Source: Segatella paludivivens DSM 17968 = JCM 13650 (GTDB lineage: Bacteria > Bacteroidota > Bacteroidia > Bacteroidales > Bacteroidaceae). Taken from it: DNA of 64,000 bases. The stretch is from assembly GCF_000373185.1 (NCBI RefSeq), contig NZ_KB890626.1, forward strand, positions 62,001 to 126,000, read 5' to 3'. The notes beneath the pieces are model-generated. The model did not search any database, was not told where the DNA came from, and worked only from the letters and a program-made list of their open reading frames with translations. Positions 53,880 through 63,140 of this stretch are shown in pieces. How positions within the stretch are numbered: the stretch's first letter is position 1; every line of letters begins with the position of its first letter. Both the position numbers and the translations under genes were made by a program.

Positions 53880-55178
53880 TTATACTATTTCTCCATAAAG
53901 GTCGAATTCTTCACTTGACGTTATCTTGGCATTATAGAAACATCCTACACGCAGTTTCTTGTCAGCAACTTTTATGAGCACTTCAGGATCAACTTCTGGG
54001 GAACAATACTCTGTTCTACCAATATAGTATTCACCTTCCTTGCGATCAATGATTACTTTCATCACCTTACCAACTTTTTCTGCTTCAATCTCTGCACTTA
54101 TATCCTGCTGAACAGCCATAAGAGTATCAAGACGACGTTGTTTTTCATCTTCTGGGATATTGTCCTCATAATGTTCTGCACTATATGTGCCTTCCTCCTC
54201 TGAATAGGCGAAAGCACCCATACGTTCAAAACGAGCCCATTTCACAAAATCTACCAATTGATCGAAGTCCTCTTCTGTCTCTCCTGGAAATCCAACCATT
54301 AAAGTTGTACGGATGTGAATACCTGGTACTGACTCACGTATCTTAGTGATCAGTTCCATTGTTTCCTCCTTACTTACATTACGATGCATTGCATCTAGCA
54401 CGTTATTGGAAATATGCTGCAAAGCTATATCAAGATACTTACATACGTTTGGCTTCTCACGAATTACATCCAACAAGTCCAAAGGGAACTGATTAGGATA
54501 CGCATAATGTAGACGAACCCATTTTACGCCATTTATATCTGCAATATCGCTTATCAAGTCAGCAATATGTCTATGTCCGTCAATATCTACACCATAATAA
54601 GTCAGTTCTTGAGCTATAATCTGAAATTCTTTTACCCCACTGGCTACCATTTCCTTAACCTCCTGTAATATCTCATCTTTAGGACGGCTAACATGCTTGC
54701 CAGTAATAATAGGAATAGCACAATATGCGCAATGTCTATCACAACCTTCTGCTATCTTAAGATAAGCATAATGATGTGGAGTTGTAAGATGACGTTTACC
54801 ACTACAAGAAGGAACTTCGGCTTTCCCAAGATCTGACAATAATTGTTTATAATTAAACTTACCATAGAATTTATCAACCTCAGGGATTTCTGTTTCCAGT
54901 TCGTCCTTATATCTCTGAGACAAGCATCCCATGACATAAAGTTTGTTTAATCTACCTTCATCTTTTGCTTTAACAAATTCAAGTATCGTATTGATACTTT
55001 CTTCTTTAGCTGTTTCAATAAATCCGCATGTGTTAATAACAGCTATTTCACCTTCTGGGCGTTTGCTATCATGAACACAATGATAACCATTTGCTTCAAA
55101 CTGTTTCATAAGAAGTTCGCTATCAACGAGATTCTTAGAACAGCCCATAGTAATTATATCTATCTGATTTTTCTTCAT
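53880..55178 (-). CDS. rimO: Ribosomal protein uS12 methylthiotransferase
   Basis: Radical SAM enzyme that methylthiolates Asp of S12. 432 aa from the ATG at 55178 (MKKNQIDIITMGCSKN); the longer frame overlaps ftsY. N-terminal UPF0004 Cys ligands (MGCSKN, NTCGF, MGCLSQRY), radical SAM CDRHCAYC, and a C-terminal TRAM domain (about 370-432). Between ftsY and HU. Confidence 0.95.
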   Translation of the reverse strand: MKKNQIDIITMGCSKNLVDSELLMKQFEANGYHCVHDSKRPEGEIAVINTCGFIETAKEESINTILEFVKAKDEGRLNKLYVMGCLSQRYKDELETEIPEVDKFYGKFNYKQLLSDLGKAEVPSCSGKRHLTTPHHYAYLKIAEGCDRHCAYCAIPIITGKHVSRPKDEILQEVKEMVASGVKEFQIIAQELTYYGVDIDGHRHIADLISDIADINGVKWVRLHYAYPNQFPLDLLDVIREKPNVCKYLDIALQHISNNVLDAMHRNVSKEETMELITKIRESVPGIHIRTTLMVGFPGETEEDFDQLVDFVKWARFERMGAFAYSEEEGTYSAEHYEDNIPEDEKQRRLDTLMAVQQDISAEIEAEKVGKVMKVIIDRKEGEYYIGRTEYCSPEVDPEVLIKVADKKLRVGCFYNAKITSSEEFDLYGEIV

Positions 55179-55188
55179 ATGAATGTTT

Positions 55189-56139
55189 TTAGGCAAACAA
55201 TGAGTCTACAAATTCCTTACGGTTAAACAACTGCAAGTCTTCCATCTGTTCGCCAAGTCCGATATATTTAACCGGTACTTTCAACTGATCGCTGATACCG
55301 ATAACGACACCACCCTTTGCAGTACCGTCAAGTTTTGTAATTGCAAGACTTGTAATATTCGTAACTGCTGAGAATTGTTTTGCCTGTTCAAAAGCATTCT
55401 GTCCTGTACTGCCATCCAAAACGAGCATAACTTCATCTGGAGCTTCAGGAAGGACTTTCTTCATCACATCCTTTATCTTCTTCAACTCGTTCATTAGTCC
55501 TAATTTATTATGTAGACGACCGGCAGTATCAATAATTACGACATCAGCTCCATTAGCCTTTGCGCTTTGAAGAGTATCAAAAGCCACACTAGCTGGATCA
55601 GATCCCATTTGTTGCTTAATTACAGGAACACCAGCACGTTCACCCCATATTGATATTTGTTCAACTGCAGCGGCACGGAAAGTATCAGCAGCTCCAAGAT
55701 AAACCTTCTTTCCTGCATTTTTAAATTGATAAGCCAACTTGCCTATAGTAGTTGTCTTACCCACTCCGTTTACACCAACAACAAGTATCACGTATGGTTT
55801 ATGATCAGCCGGTAAATCCCAGCTGTCATTATCGTCAGTATTATTTTCAGCTAATAAAGCCGCAATCTCTTCACGCAATATATCATTGAGTTCAGAAGTT
55901 GAAACATATTTATCCCGCGCAACCCTTTCTTCTATTCGCCCAATGATTTTCAATGTTGTATCAACACCTACATCACTAGTAATCAGTACTTCTTCCAAAT
56001 TATCAAGTACTTCATCATCAACCTTAGATTTACCGGCTACAGCACGAGTCAGCTTACTAAAAACACTCTCTTTAGTTTTCTCGAGTCCCTTATCAAGAGT
56101 CTCTTTTTTCTTTTTATTGAAAAGTCCGAAAATTCCCAT
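55189..56139 (-). CDS. ftsY: Signal recognition particle receptor
   Basis: Receptor that delivers SRP-ribosome complexes to the membrane; 316 aa from the ATG at 56139 (MGIFGLFNKKKK). The upstream frame runs through the promoter. NG domain: G1 GVNGVGKTTTIGKLA, DTFRAAAVEQ, G3 DTAGRLHNK, G4 TKLDGTAKGG, and the C-terminal LGEQMEDLQLF. The acidic N-terminal domain is very short, typical of this phylum. First gene of ftsY-rimO-HU-(HU/LysM). Confidence 0.96.
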   Translation of the reverse strand: MGIFGLFNKKKKETLDKGLEKTKESVFSKLTRAVAGKSKVDDEVLDNLEEVLITSDVGVDTTLKIIGRIEERVARDKYVSTSELNDILREEIAALLAENNTDDNDSWDLPADHKPYVILVVGVNGVGKTTTIGKLAYQFKNAGKKVYLGAADTFRAAAVEQISIWGERAGVPVIKQQMGSDPASVAFDTLQSAKANGADVVIIDTAGRLHNKLGLMNELKKIKDVMKKVLPEAPDEVMLVLDGSTGQNAFEQAKQFSAVTNITSLAITKLDGTAKGGVVIGISDQLKVPVKYIGLGEQMEDLQLFNRKEFVDSLFA

Positions 56140-56157
56140 AATTACGTAATTCTTTTG

Positions 56158-56165
56158 CAAAGATA
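56158..56165 (-). promoter_or_regulatory. -7 element of the ftsY operon
   Basis: TATCTTTG on the minus strand, 19 nt before the chosen ftsY ATG; supports that start. Confidence 0.65.
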
Positions 56166-56428
56166 GTGCAAACGAGTGGAAAAGCAAAGGAAAATCATTT
56201 TTTTCTTTGTTTTTAGAAGTACAGCCTATCTTATAATAATAATATTGCATTCATTAATAAACTTACACACTATTATGTGAGCATATAGACTTTTTGAGAT
56301 ATAAGTATCAAATTGGCAATTGATTGACTATAGGCAAGTTAAATGGGATTCATTTGTTTTCACGGCCATACTTTTTGGTTTTAAAACTAAAAAACACAAA
56401 AAATATGGGGTTAATTTGCGAAAATAGT

Positions 56429-56436
56429 TACCTTTG
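56429..56436 (+). promoter_or_regulatory. -7 element of the tcdA operon
   Basis: TACCTTTG at 56429-56436, 34 nt before the ATG. The rest of the 56166-56428 gap shows nothing recognisable. Confidence 0.55.
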
Positions 56437-56469
56437 CAGAAATTTTGGAAAAGTAGATATTTAGTATAA

Positions 56470-57264
56470 ATGCAAAATCAATTTTCACGTACCCAACTAT
56501 TGTTGGGAAAAGAAGCGATAGAAACACTTAAAGAATCACGTGTCGCTGTATTTGGAATAGGTGGTGTTGGTGGATACACTGTAGAGGTACTAGCACGCAG
56601 CGGTGTCGGACAATTAGATCTTATTGACGATGACAGGGTATGCTTAACAAATGTAAACCGACAAATCTACGCAGTACTATCAACTGTGGGAAAATACAAA
56701 GTTGACATCGCAGAAGAGCGCATTCATGATATTAATAAGAAATGCGTCGTAAACAAGTACCAAATGTTTTATCTACCTGAAAACGCAGATAAAATAGATT
56801 TAAGTCAGTTTGATTATGTTGTTGACTGCATTGACACTGTAAGTGCTAAACTAGAACTTATAAAGCGTTGCCATGAATTAAAAGTGCCTATCATATCATG
56901 TATGGGTGCAGCAAATAAACTTGATGCAACAGCTTTTAAAATAGCAGATATCAATAAGACAAAAATGGATCCGCTGGCTAAAGTCATCAGAAAGAAGCTC
57001 AAAAAACTGAATATACCAAAGCTAAAAGTTGTATACAGTGAGGAGCAGCCTTTAACGCCAATAGATGATCAAGACATCAGTTGTAGATTTCATTGCATAT
57101 GTCCTAACAAGGATATGAGAAAATGCACAGAAAGAAGAACTATCCCAGCAAGCAATGCATGGGTTCCAGCAGCAGCAGGTCTGATTATAGGCGGAGAAGT
57201 AGTAAAGGACATCATTAAAAGGGCTGGAACATTGCGCCTGAATGGTGATGAAAATAGAATATAA
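56470..57264 (+). CDS. tcdA: tRNA t6A37 dehydratase (TcdA/CsdL)
   Basis: 264 aa E1/ThiF-like enzyme that cyclises t6A to ct6A at tRNA position 37 using ATP. N-terminal glycine loop GIGGVGGYTVEVLARSG, then LIDDDRVCLTNVNRQIYA, VDCIDTVSAKL, and late Cys residues. The stop overlaps the start of the next gene by one base. In the same window tsaD makes its substrate, t6A. Confidence 0.92.
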   Translation: MQNQFSRTQLLLGKEAIETLKESRVAVFGIGGVGGYTVEVLARSGVGQLDLIDDDRVCLTNVNRQIYAVLSTVGKYKVDIAEERIHDINKKCVVNKYQMFYLPENADKIDLSQFDYVVDCIDTVSAKLELIKRCHELKVPIISCMGAANKLDATAFKIADINKTKMDPLAKVIRKKLKKLNIPKLKVVYSEEQPLTPIDDQDISCRFHCICPNKDMRKCTERRTIPASNAWVPAAAGLIIGGEVVKDIIKRAGTLRLNGDENRI

Positions 57265-58334
57265 TGAAATTACACATATTCAATCCAGGGCATGATATAG
57301 CTCTAGCTGGTGACAATGAAAAGATGACGGCTCCGCATGCCGTAAGGCAGATGCAAATAGATCTAGGATTTATCCCTGCTTTATGGGCAAATAATTCTGA
57401 TTATATACTTGTAGATGACACAAATAACACAATTCCTAACAACGGCTGTAAACCTTATTTAAACAATGTTAGGTATATTAATTGGAATGATTTACAAAAT
57501 ATTGATAAAGAAGAACTTGAAGTATCTCCTTGGGGATGGGACAAGACGATAAGATATAAGTTAAATATTGCCTCTGAAGGGAAGTTGGATAGCTGCATGC
57601 CAGACACTATTCAACTTGAAAAAATAAGAGAAATAAGTGGCAGAAACTGGGCATCACAAAACTTATTGACCAATTTACTTGACTGTGACAAAACATGTGT
57701 AGGTGAATCTGTAGCTGTGAATGACTACGAAAAGTTTATGAATGTATTAGATAAAGCAGATAACGGACTTGCTTACCAATACGTACTAAAAGCTCCTTGG
57801 AGCAGTAGTGGTCGCGGATTAAGGTACGTAGACCTTCAAAATGAAGGAATTAACGAACACCTACAAGGATGGATAAAAAATGTAATAAGGAAACAAGGAT
57901 TAGTCATGATTGAACCTTATTATAACAAAATACGTGATTTCGGGATGGAGTTCACTGCCCATAAAAATGGCGAAATAGAATATCTCGGGCTATCAGTATT
58001 CAGCACCTCAAACGGTGCTTACATGGGCAACATTCTTACAACTGAAGAAGATAAGGAAGAATTACTTTCTAGATATGTTAATACGGAAATCCTTGTTGAA
58101 ATAAGGAATGCGATTGCATCAATAATGAATGGCAAATTAAGAGGTATCTATTCTGGGCCATTCGGCATTGACATGATGATTGTGAATGGCGGCAAGATAC
58201 ATCCATGCGTTGAACTAAATCTGAGAAGAACGATGGGCCATGTAGCATTAGATCTTACCCACAAGATGACAGAAAAACGTGTGATGCGAATGGAATTCAA
58301 TGCTGGGCATTATTCACTAAAAATAAAGAATTGA
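57264..58334 (+). CDS. ATP-grasp-like protein, unknown substrate
   Basis: 356 aa, cytoplasmic. N-terminus MKLHIFNPGHDIALA is a conserved Bacteroidetes feature. The C-terminal half has the ATP-grasp layout: VLKAPWSSSGRGL (174-186, phosphate-loop Lys176), MIEPYY (215-220), GIDMM (301-305) and ELNLRRTMG (317-325, metal-binding Glu/Asn). It would be a ligase, but the substrate is unknown. It overlaps tcdA by one base, so the two are translationally coupled, and a link to tRNA modification is possible but not shown. Confidence 0.72.
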   Translation: MKLHIFNPGHDIALAGDNEKMTAPHAVRQMQIDLGFIPALWANNSDYILVDDTNNTIPNNGCKPYLNNVRYINWNDLQNIDKEELEVSPWGWDKTIRYKLNIASEGKLDSCMPDTIQLEKIREISGRNWASQNLLTNLLDCDKTCVGESVAVNDYEKFMNVLDKADNGLAYQYVLKAPWSSSGRGLRYVDLQNEGINEHLQGWIKNVIRKQGLVMIEPYYNKIRDFGMEFTAHKNGEIEYLGLSVFSTSNGAYMGNILTTEEDKEELLSRYVNTEILVEIRNAIASIMNGKLRGIYSGPFGIDMMIVNGGKIHPCVELNLRRTMGHVALDLTHKMTEKRVMRMEFNAGHYSLKIKN

Positions 58335-58347
58335 AAAACACTCCAAC

Positions 58348-58373
58348 AAGAATCCTATTCATGATGATAGGGT
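58348..58373 (+). terminator. Possible terminator after the ATP-grasp gene
   Basis: 9-bp stem (58348-58356 with 58365-58373, one G-T pair) overlapping the stop of the convergent rlmH gene, followed by TCCTTTT. Confidence 0.4.
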
Positions 58374-58825
58374 TCTCCTTTTATAATCGTACAAGCACGA
58401 TAAATCTGTTCTGTAAAAATCACACGCACCATTTGGTGACTAAATGTCATTTTTGAAAGTGATATCTTTTCATTTGCACGCTTATAAACAGCTTGCGAAA
58501 AGCCGTAAGGTCCACCAACAACAAAAACAAGTCTACGAGCTGTATTTTGCTTCTTCTGCAACCAGCCTGCAAACTCAACAGAACGGAAATCATCTCCATG
58601 CTCATCAAGAATAACAACTGTATCTGAAATACTTATAGACTTTAATATCATTTCTCCTTCACGCTCTTTCTGTTGTTGCTCTGTAAGGTTCTTCGTGTTC
58701 TTAATTTCCGGGATAACATTAATATCAAAGGGCATATAATGAGAAATACGCTCACTATAATCATTAATATTAGCAATAAAATGCTTGTTGACAGTCTTTC
58801 CTATCAATATCAATGTAGTCTTCAT
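58355..58825 (-). CDS. rlmH: 23S rRNA pseudouridine-1915 N3-methyltransferase
   Basis: SPOUT methyltransferase that modifies helix 69; 156 aa, standard length. SAM-knot regions: FVVGGPYGFSQAVYKRANEKISLSKMTFSHQ (in pieces FVVGGPYGF and LSKMTFSHQMVR) and VILDEHGDDFRS. It is encoded 4 nt overlapping after the DUF4491 gene, so cotranscribed. Confidence 0.95.
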   Translation of the reverse strand: MKTTLILIGKTVNKHFIANINDYSERISHYMPFDINVIPEIKNTKNLTEQQQKEREGEMILKSISISDTVVILDEHGDDFRSVEFAGWLQKKQNTARRLVFVVGGPYGFSQAVYKRANEKISLSKMTFSHQMVRVIFTEQIYRACTIIKGEPYHHE

Positions 58826-59106
58826 TTCTTTTTAGGATTTTTTGGAAACCATCCCTTCTCAACCCTTTTCTTCTGATCAAAGAGTTCACCAATACTCCAC
58901 AAAAGCGTAGCTCCAAGTACACCGAATATTGATGACAAGATCACGTTATCAACACAAAGAGAGACTATAATAGACAAGATACCAAAGGCAAGAAACAACC
59001 ACCATGGGCGAGTTCCAAAATAATATTCGGTCTTGATTACAATAGGATGAAATATTCCTATTATTACGAAAGTAATCAAAGCTATGATAATACCTGTAAA
59101 ATACAT
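58822..59106 (-). CDS. DUF4491 family membrane protein
   Basis: 94 aa with two to three hydrophobic helices (about 4-20, 33-50 and 56-72). The motif HPIVIKTEYYFGTRPWW is typical of DUF4491, small membrane proteins of unknown function. Located upstream of rlmH with a 4-nt overlap; promoter -7 box TAACTTTG on the minus strand at 59144-59137. Confidence 0.82.
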   Translation of the reverse strand: MYFTGIIIALITFVIIGIFHPIVIKTEYYFGTRPWWLFLAFGILSIIVSLCVDNVILSSIFGVLGATLLWSIGELFDQKKRVEKGWFPKNPKKK

Positions 59107-59228
59107 AATTTAATTTATTGAATTGTTCTCTGGGTGCAAAGTTACAATAAAAAAAATAAAAAATAAGATAAGCTGTACCTGAACCATAAAAATAAATAAA
59201 TTTATTTTGTATTGTCTTCGAATTGCAG

Positions 59229-59236
59229 TATCTTTG
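59229..59236 (+). promoter_or_regulatory. -7 element of the phosphohexomutase gene
   Basis: TATCTTTG at 59229-59236 with -33 TTTG at 59207-59210 (18-nt gap), 31 nt before the ATG. Confidence 0.65.
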
Positions 59237-59267
59237 CATATAGATATAAACAACTTATATATAACTT

Positions 59268-61016
59268 ATGGCAAATAACGCACAACTAATTTCACAATGT
59301 GAAACAAAGGCTAAACAATGGTTAACACCATCCTTTGACGAAGAGACACGCAAGGAAGTTGAATCAAAACTTGCAGCCGAGGACAAAACCGAACTTATAG
59401 AAAGTTTTTACAAGGATTTGGAATTTGGAACAGGCGGTCTACGTGGTATCATGGGAGCCGGTTCAAACCGTATGAACATTTATACTGTAGGTATGGCAAC
59501 ACAAGGTTTTGCCAACTATCTGAAGAAAAATTTCAAAGGAAAGAACGACATTGCTGTTGTTGTATGTCACGACTGTCGTAACAACAGCCGCAAATTCGCA
59601 GAAACTGTTGCTGATATATTCTCTGCAAATGACATAAAAGTATATCTTTTTGATGACATGCGCCCAACACCAGAATGTTCTTATGCAATCCGCCATCTTG
59701 GATGCCAGGCTGGTGTTAACATCACTGCAAGTCACAACCCTAAGGAATACAACGGATACAAGGCTTACTGGGAAGATGGAGCTCAGGTTTTGGCACCACA
59801 TGACACAGGTATTATTGATGAGGTTAATAATGTTAAGGTTGAAGATGTAAAATTCACTGGCAACAAACAACTTATTCAGATTATCGGCGAAGACATTGAT
59901 AAGCTTTATCTTGACGAGATTCATACTCTTAGTATTGATCCTGAAGTTATCAAGAAACAGCACGACTTGAAGATTGTCTACACTCCACTTCACGGTACTG
60001 GTATGATGTCTATACCACGTTCGTTGAAATTATGGGGCTTTGACAACGTACATTGCGTGAAAGAGCAAATGGTTAAAGATGGTAATTTCCCAACTGTAGT
60101 TAGTCCTAACCCTGAAAATGGCGAGGCCCTTACTTTAGCTCTTCGTGATGCAAAGGAAATTGATGCTGATATCGTTATGGCAAGTGATCCTGACGCAGAC
60201 CGTGTAGGTATGGCTTGCAAAAACGACAAGGGTGAATGGGTACTAATCAATGGCAACCAAACATGTCTTTTGTTCCTTTATTATATTATAACAAACCGCA
60301 AAGCTAAAGGTTTGCTAAAGCCTACTGATTTCATTGTAAAGACAATCGTTACGACAGAAGTTATAAAGAAGGTTGCAGACAAGGCTGATATAGAAATGCG
60401 TGACTGCTATACTGGATTTAAATGGATTGCTCGTGAAATTCGTATTTCAGAAGGCAAACAGAAATATATCGGTGGTGGTGAAGAAAGCTACGGATTCCTT
60501 GCTCAAGACTTTGTTCGTGATAAGGATGCTGTATCTGCCATGAGTTTGTTGGCAGAGATTTGCGCTTGGGCTAAAAATCAAGGCAAGACTCTTTACAACA
60601 TATTGATGGATATCTATTTGGAATATGGTTTCTCTAAAGAATTCACTGTTAATGTTGTGCGCCCTGGAAAGACAGGTGCTGACGAAATCAAACAGATGAT
60701 GACTGATTTCCGCAATAATCCTCCTAAGGAATTGGGTGGTAGCAAAGTTGTACTTGTAAAGGATTACCAGACATTAGAGGCAACAACAGCGGACGGCACA
60801 AAAGCAAAACTTGATATGCCTGATACAAGTAATGTACTTCAGTGGTTCTGTGACGATGACACAAAGGTTAGCGTTCGTCCTTCAGGAACTGAACCTAAGA
60901 TAAAGTTCTATCTTGAAATTAAAGGCACTATGACATCAGCATCAGAATATGATGCTCTTGATGCAAAGAGCGCAGAGAAAGTTGCTGCTATAAAGAAGAG
61001 TTTAAATCTAGATTAA
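59268..61016 (+). CDS. Phosphoglucomutase/phosphomannomutase
   Basis: 582-aa alpha-D-phosphohexomutase that interconverts hexose 1- and 6-phosphates. Catalytic phosphoserine loop TASHNPKEYNGYK, metal-binding DPDADRVG, sugar-specificity GGGEESYGF, and phosphate-binding RPSGTEPKIKFY, in order across four domains. The motifs fit both glucose and mannose enzymes, so it is not assigned further. Followed 7 nt later by the MaoC-like gene. Confidence 0.95.
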   Translation: MANNAQLISQCETKAKQWLTPSFDEETRKEVESKLAAEDKTELIESFYKDLEFGTGGLRGIMGAGSNRMNIYTVGMATQGFANYLKKNFKGKNDIAVVVCHDCRNNSRKFAETVADIFSANDIKVYLFDDMRPTPECSYAIRHLGCQAGVNITASHNPKEYNGYKAYWEDGAQVLAPHDTGIIDEVNNVKVEDVKFTGNKQLIQIIGEDIDKLYLDEIHTLSIDPEVIKKQHDLKIVYTPLHGTGMMSIPRSLKLWGFDNVHCVKEQMVKDGNFPTVVSPNPENGEALTLALRDAKEIDADIVMASDPDADRVGMACKNDKGEWVLINGNQTCLLFLYYIITNRKAKGLLKPTDFIVKTIVTTEVIKKVADKADIEMRDCYTGFKWIAREIRISEGKQKYIGGGEESYGFLAQDFVRDKDAVSAMSLLAEICAWAKNQGKTLYNILMDIYLEYGFSKEFTVNVVRPGKTGADEIKQMMTDFRNNPPKELGGSKVVLVKDYQTLEATTADGTKAKLDMPDTSNVLQWFCDDDTKVSVRPSGTEPKIKFYLEIKGTMTSASEYDALDAKSAEKVAAIKKSLNLD

Positions 61017-61023
61017 TAAAGAA

Positions 61024-61488
61024 ATGGCAAAATTAGTAGTTAATTCATATGACGAGTTTGCGTCTCATCTAGGTGAGCAGCTTGGTATATCAGAGTGGTT
61101 ATTGGTTGATCAGGACCGCATAAATAAATTTGCAGACGCAACATTGGATCATCAATGGATTCATGTTGACACAGAGCGTGCCAAAGAAGAAAGTCCATAC
61201 AAGAGCACTATCGCCCATGGATATCTTACATTGTCATTGCTACCATACATGTGGAACCAGATCATGGAGGTTAACAATCTTAAGATGATGGTAAACTACG
61301 GTATGGACAAGATGCGCTTTGGAAAACCTGTAATCACAGGAAGCAAAGTAAGACTTGTAACAAAACTTGACGCAATTGAGAATCTAAGAGGCATATGCAA
61401 GACTCAGATTGGATTTAAAATTGAGATAGAAGGTGAAAAAAAGCCAGCCCTTGAGGGTGAGGCTACATTCCTTTATTACTTCGAGTAA
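61024..61488 (+). CDS. MaoC-like (hot-dog fold) dehydratase
   Basis: 154 aa. Hydratase motif with the catalytic Asp-His: DHQWIHVD followed by STIAHGYLTLSLL. Acts on enoyl-CoA-type thioesters; substrate and pathway unknown. Cotranscribed with the phosphohexomutase, whose activity is unrelated. Confidence 0.9.
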   Translation: MAKLVVNSYDEFASHLGEQLGISEWLLVDQDRINKFADATLDHQWIHVDTERAKEESPYKSTIAHGYLTLSLLPYMWNQIMEVNNLKMMVNYGMDKMRFGKPVITGSKVRLVTKLDAIENLRGICKTQIGFKIEIEGEKKPALEGEATFLYYFE

Positions 61489-61506
61489 TAAGAATAATAT
61501 ATTATA

Positions 61507-61543
61507 AAAAAATGGGAGACATCTTTAATGTTTCCCATTTTTT
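61507..61543. terminator. Terminator between the MaoC-like gene and thyX
   Basis: 16-bp stem (61507-61522 with 61528-61543) with one G-T pair, A-rich left and T-rich right arms; serves both converging genes. Confidence 0.88.
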
Positions 61544-61548
61544 ATTTA

Positions 61549-62433
61549 TTACTTAATAAGACCAAGTTTCTTAAATTCCTCATATAGCGGCATCGCTATC
61601 GCTTTAGCATCAGGATGAGGTTCACCAGTTGTACCAATAGCACGCAAATCAAAGAAATGTTTCCAATCTTTCAAGAAAGCTGTATGAACAAGTTCGGTAT
61701 TTGTATCTAATGGTAATACCACCCTAGCCTCCTGCGGCTTCTTTCCCATCGCGATAAGATTCATGTAAGAGAATTCAGCAGCAAGATTGGCAAACAACCA
61801 ATTATTGATTGCATTCCATGACTTATCGTTCTCTGTAACTATCTCATTACAAAGTTGCTTGAAAAGTTCCATATCCACCTGTGAAGGAACATTATCAAAA
61901 TCAGAATCATCCTTAATCCATTTAGGGACATTCACAGATATTTCACTTCCAAATTTATCTTTGGTATAATTGCAATAACGTGTAGACTGCTCTGCCATTG
62001 AATTAGCACGATGGCGATTAAACTCACGCGTAATTGCTACCTGTGTAGTAAAATGAACCGTGATACGCATTTCGTGATTTTGAGTCGGATCTGAGATGTA
62101 TTTCAAATCATCCAACCATTCATTTTCAACAATGACACGAAGATTTGTTGTCACATAATCACTCTTATCATCAGTTGCCACAATAGAAAATCTGTTGTAG
62201 TTATACTTATTATAAATTATATCTTTTGGAGCTGTAAGATATATAGTCCCATGTTCTAGCATTGCAGTATGCTGAGACGCAATCATACGATCAACAAAAG
62301 GTTTAGCAGAAGTCTCAGTAGTATTCTTTTCACTTTTATAACAGACTCTTCCCGCCTGTTCAATCAATTTATAGACACCGGCAAGTCCGTTTCTTTGTTG
62401 CCATATCTCAAAAGATGGATTCAATATTTTCAT
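61549..62433 (-). CDS. thyX: Flavin-dependent thymidylate synthase
   Basis: Makes dTMP from dUMP using FAD, NADPH and methylene-tetrahydrofolate; no ThyA is visible here. 294 aa. ThyX motif RHRANSMAEQSTR (residues about 130-142), plus N-terminal RVCYKSEKNT and SQHTAMLEHG. It is a minus-strand gene, 23 nt downstream of the TPR protein gene. Confidence 0.95.
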   Translation of the reverse strand: MKILNPSFEIWQQRNGLAGVYKLIEQAGRVCYKSEKNTTETSAKPFVDRMIASQHTAMLEHGTIYLTAPKDIIYNKYNYNRFSIVATDDKSDYVTTNLRVIVENEWLDDLKYISDPTQNHEMRITVHFTTQVAITREFNRHRANSMAEQSTRYCNYTKDKFGSEISVNVPKWIKDDSDFDNVPSQVDMELFKQLCNEIVTENDKSWNAINNWLFANLAAEFSYMNLIAMGKKPQEARVVLPLDTNTELVHTAFLKDWKHFFDLRAIGTTGEPHPDAKAIAMPLYEEFKKLGLIK

Positions 62434-62456
62434 AACCTTATTATATTATTTGTATT

Positions 62457-63140
62457 CTATTTAATTTTATATGCCTTAAGATAATAGTCTTTAATTGATG
62501 CTCGTGGAGTACCAAGACGTACCATTCTGTCCAAATCAGCAATAGCTAAATCCTTTTTCTTTTTTAGAATATAAATATTTGCACGATTAAGCAAATAATC
62601 TTTATTATCATTATCAAGACTAATAGCTTTAGAATAATCATCCCCAGCTAAATCATACATTTTACGCTCAAATTCGATATTAGCACGTGCTGCATAAGCA
62701 ACAGCGCTGTCTGGGTATTGACTGATGAGATGATTCATACCATCATAAGCCTCTGTATAATGCTTGTCTTTTTCATTCAGTAAAGCCAATCCCAACTGTG
62801 CCTCAAAATTACCAGGAACTATACTTAATAAATTCTGATAATCAAGTCTGGCAAAATTATATCTTAGCAGTTGTACATTAACATAAGCCCTATATAGTAA
62901 AGCTGAAAGATTCCTTGGATTGAATTTCAGTATGATATCATACTCATCCTTTGCATAATTCCATTCATGTAACTGAATATTCCATGAGGCTTTTTTCAAT
63001 CTCAAATCCACACTGTCAGGATGGAAACTCAAGTCTTGTGATGCAATGCGCAAACTATCACGCAATGGATTATCCGTATTCTGTGCAGAAACACTATTAC
63101 TGCAGAGAAAAAAACAAACTGCAAAAATTATTTTATTCAT
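62457..63140 (-). CDS. Exported tetratricopeptide-repeat protein
   Basis: 227 aa with a signal peptide (NKIIFAVCFFLCSNSVSA). About six TPR helical pairs (residues 30-215), e.g. YDIILKFNPRNLSALLYRAY and EKDKHYTEAYDGMNHLI, ending in DRMVRLG. Periplasmic scaffold; partner unknown. It overlaps the end of the pbp gene by 8 nt, so it follows it in the same operon. Confidence 0.88.
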   Translation of the reverse strand: MNKIIFAVCFFLCSNSVSAQNTDNPLRDSLRIASQDLSFHPDSVDLRLKKASWNIQLHEWNYAKDEYDIILKFNPRNLSALLYRAYVNVQLLRYNFARLDYQNLLSIVPGNFEAQLGLALLNEKDKHYTEAYDGMNHLISQYPDSAVAYAARANIEFERKMYDLAGDDYSKAISLDNDNKDYLLNRANIYILKKKKDLAIADLDRMVRLGTPRASIKDYYLKAYKIK

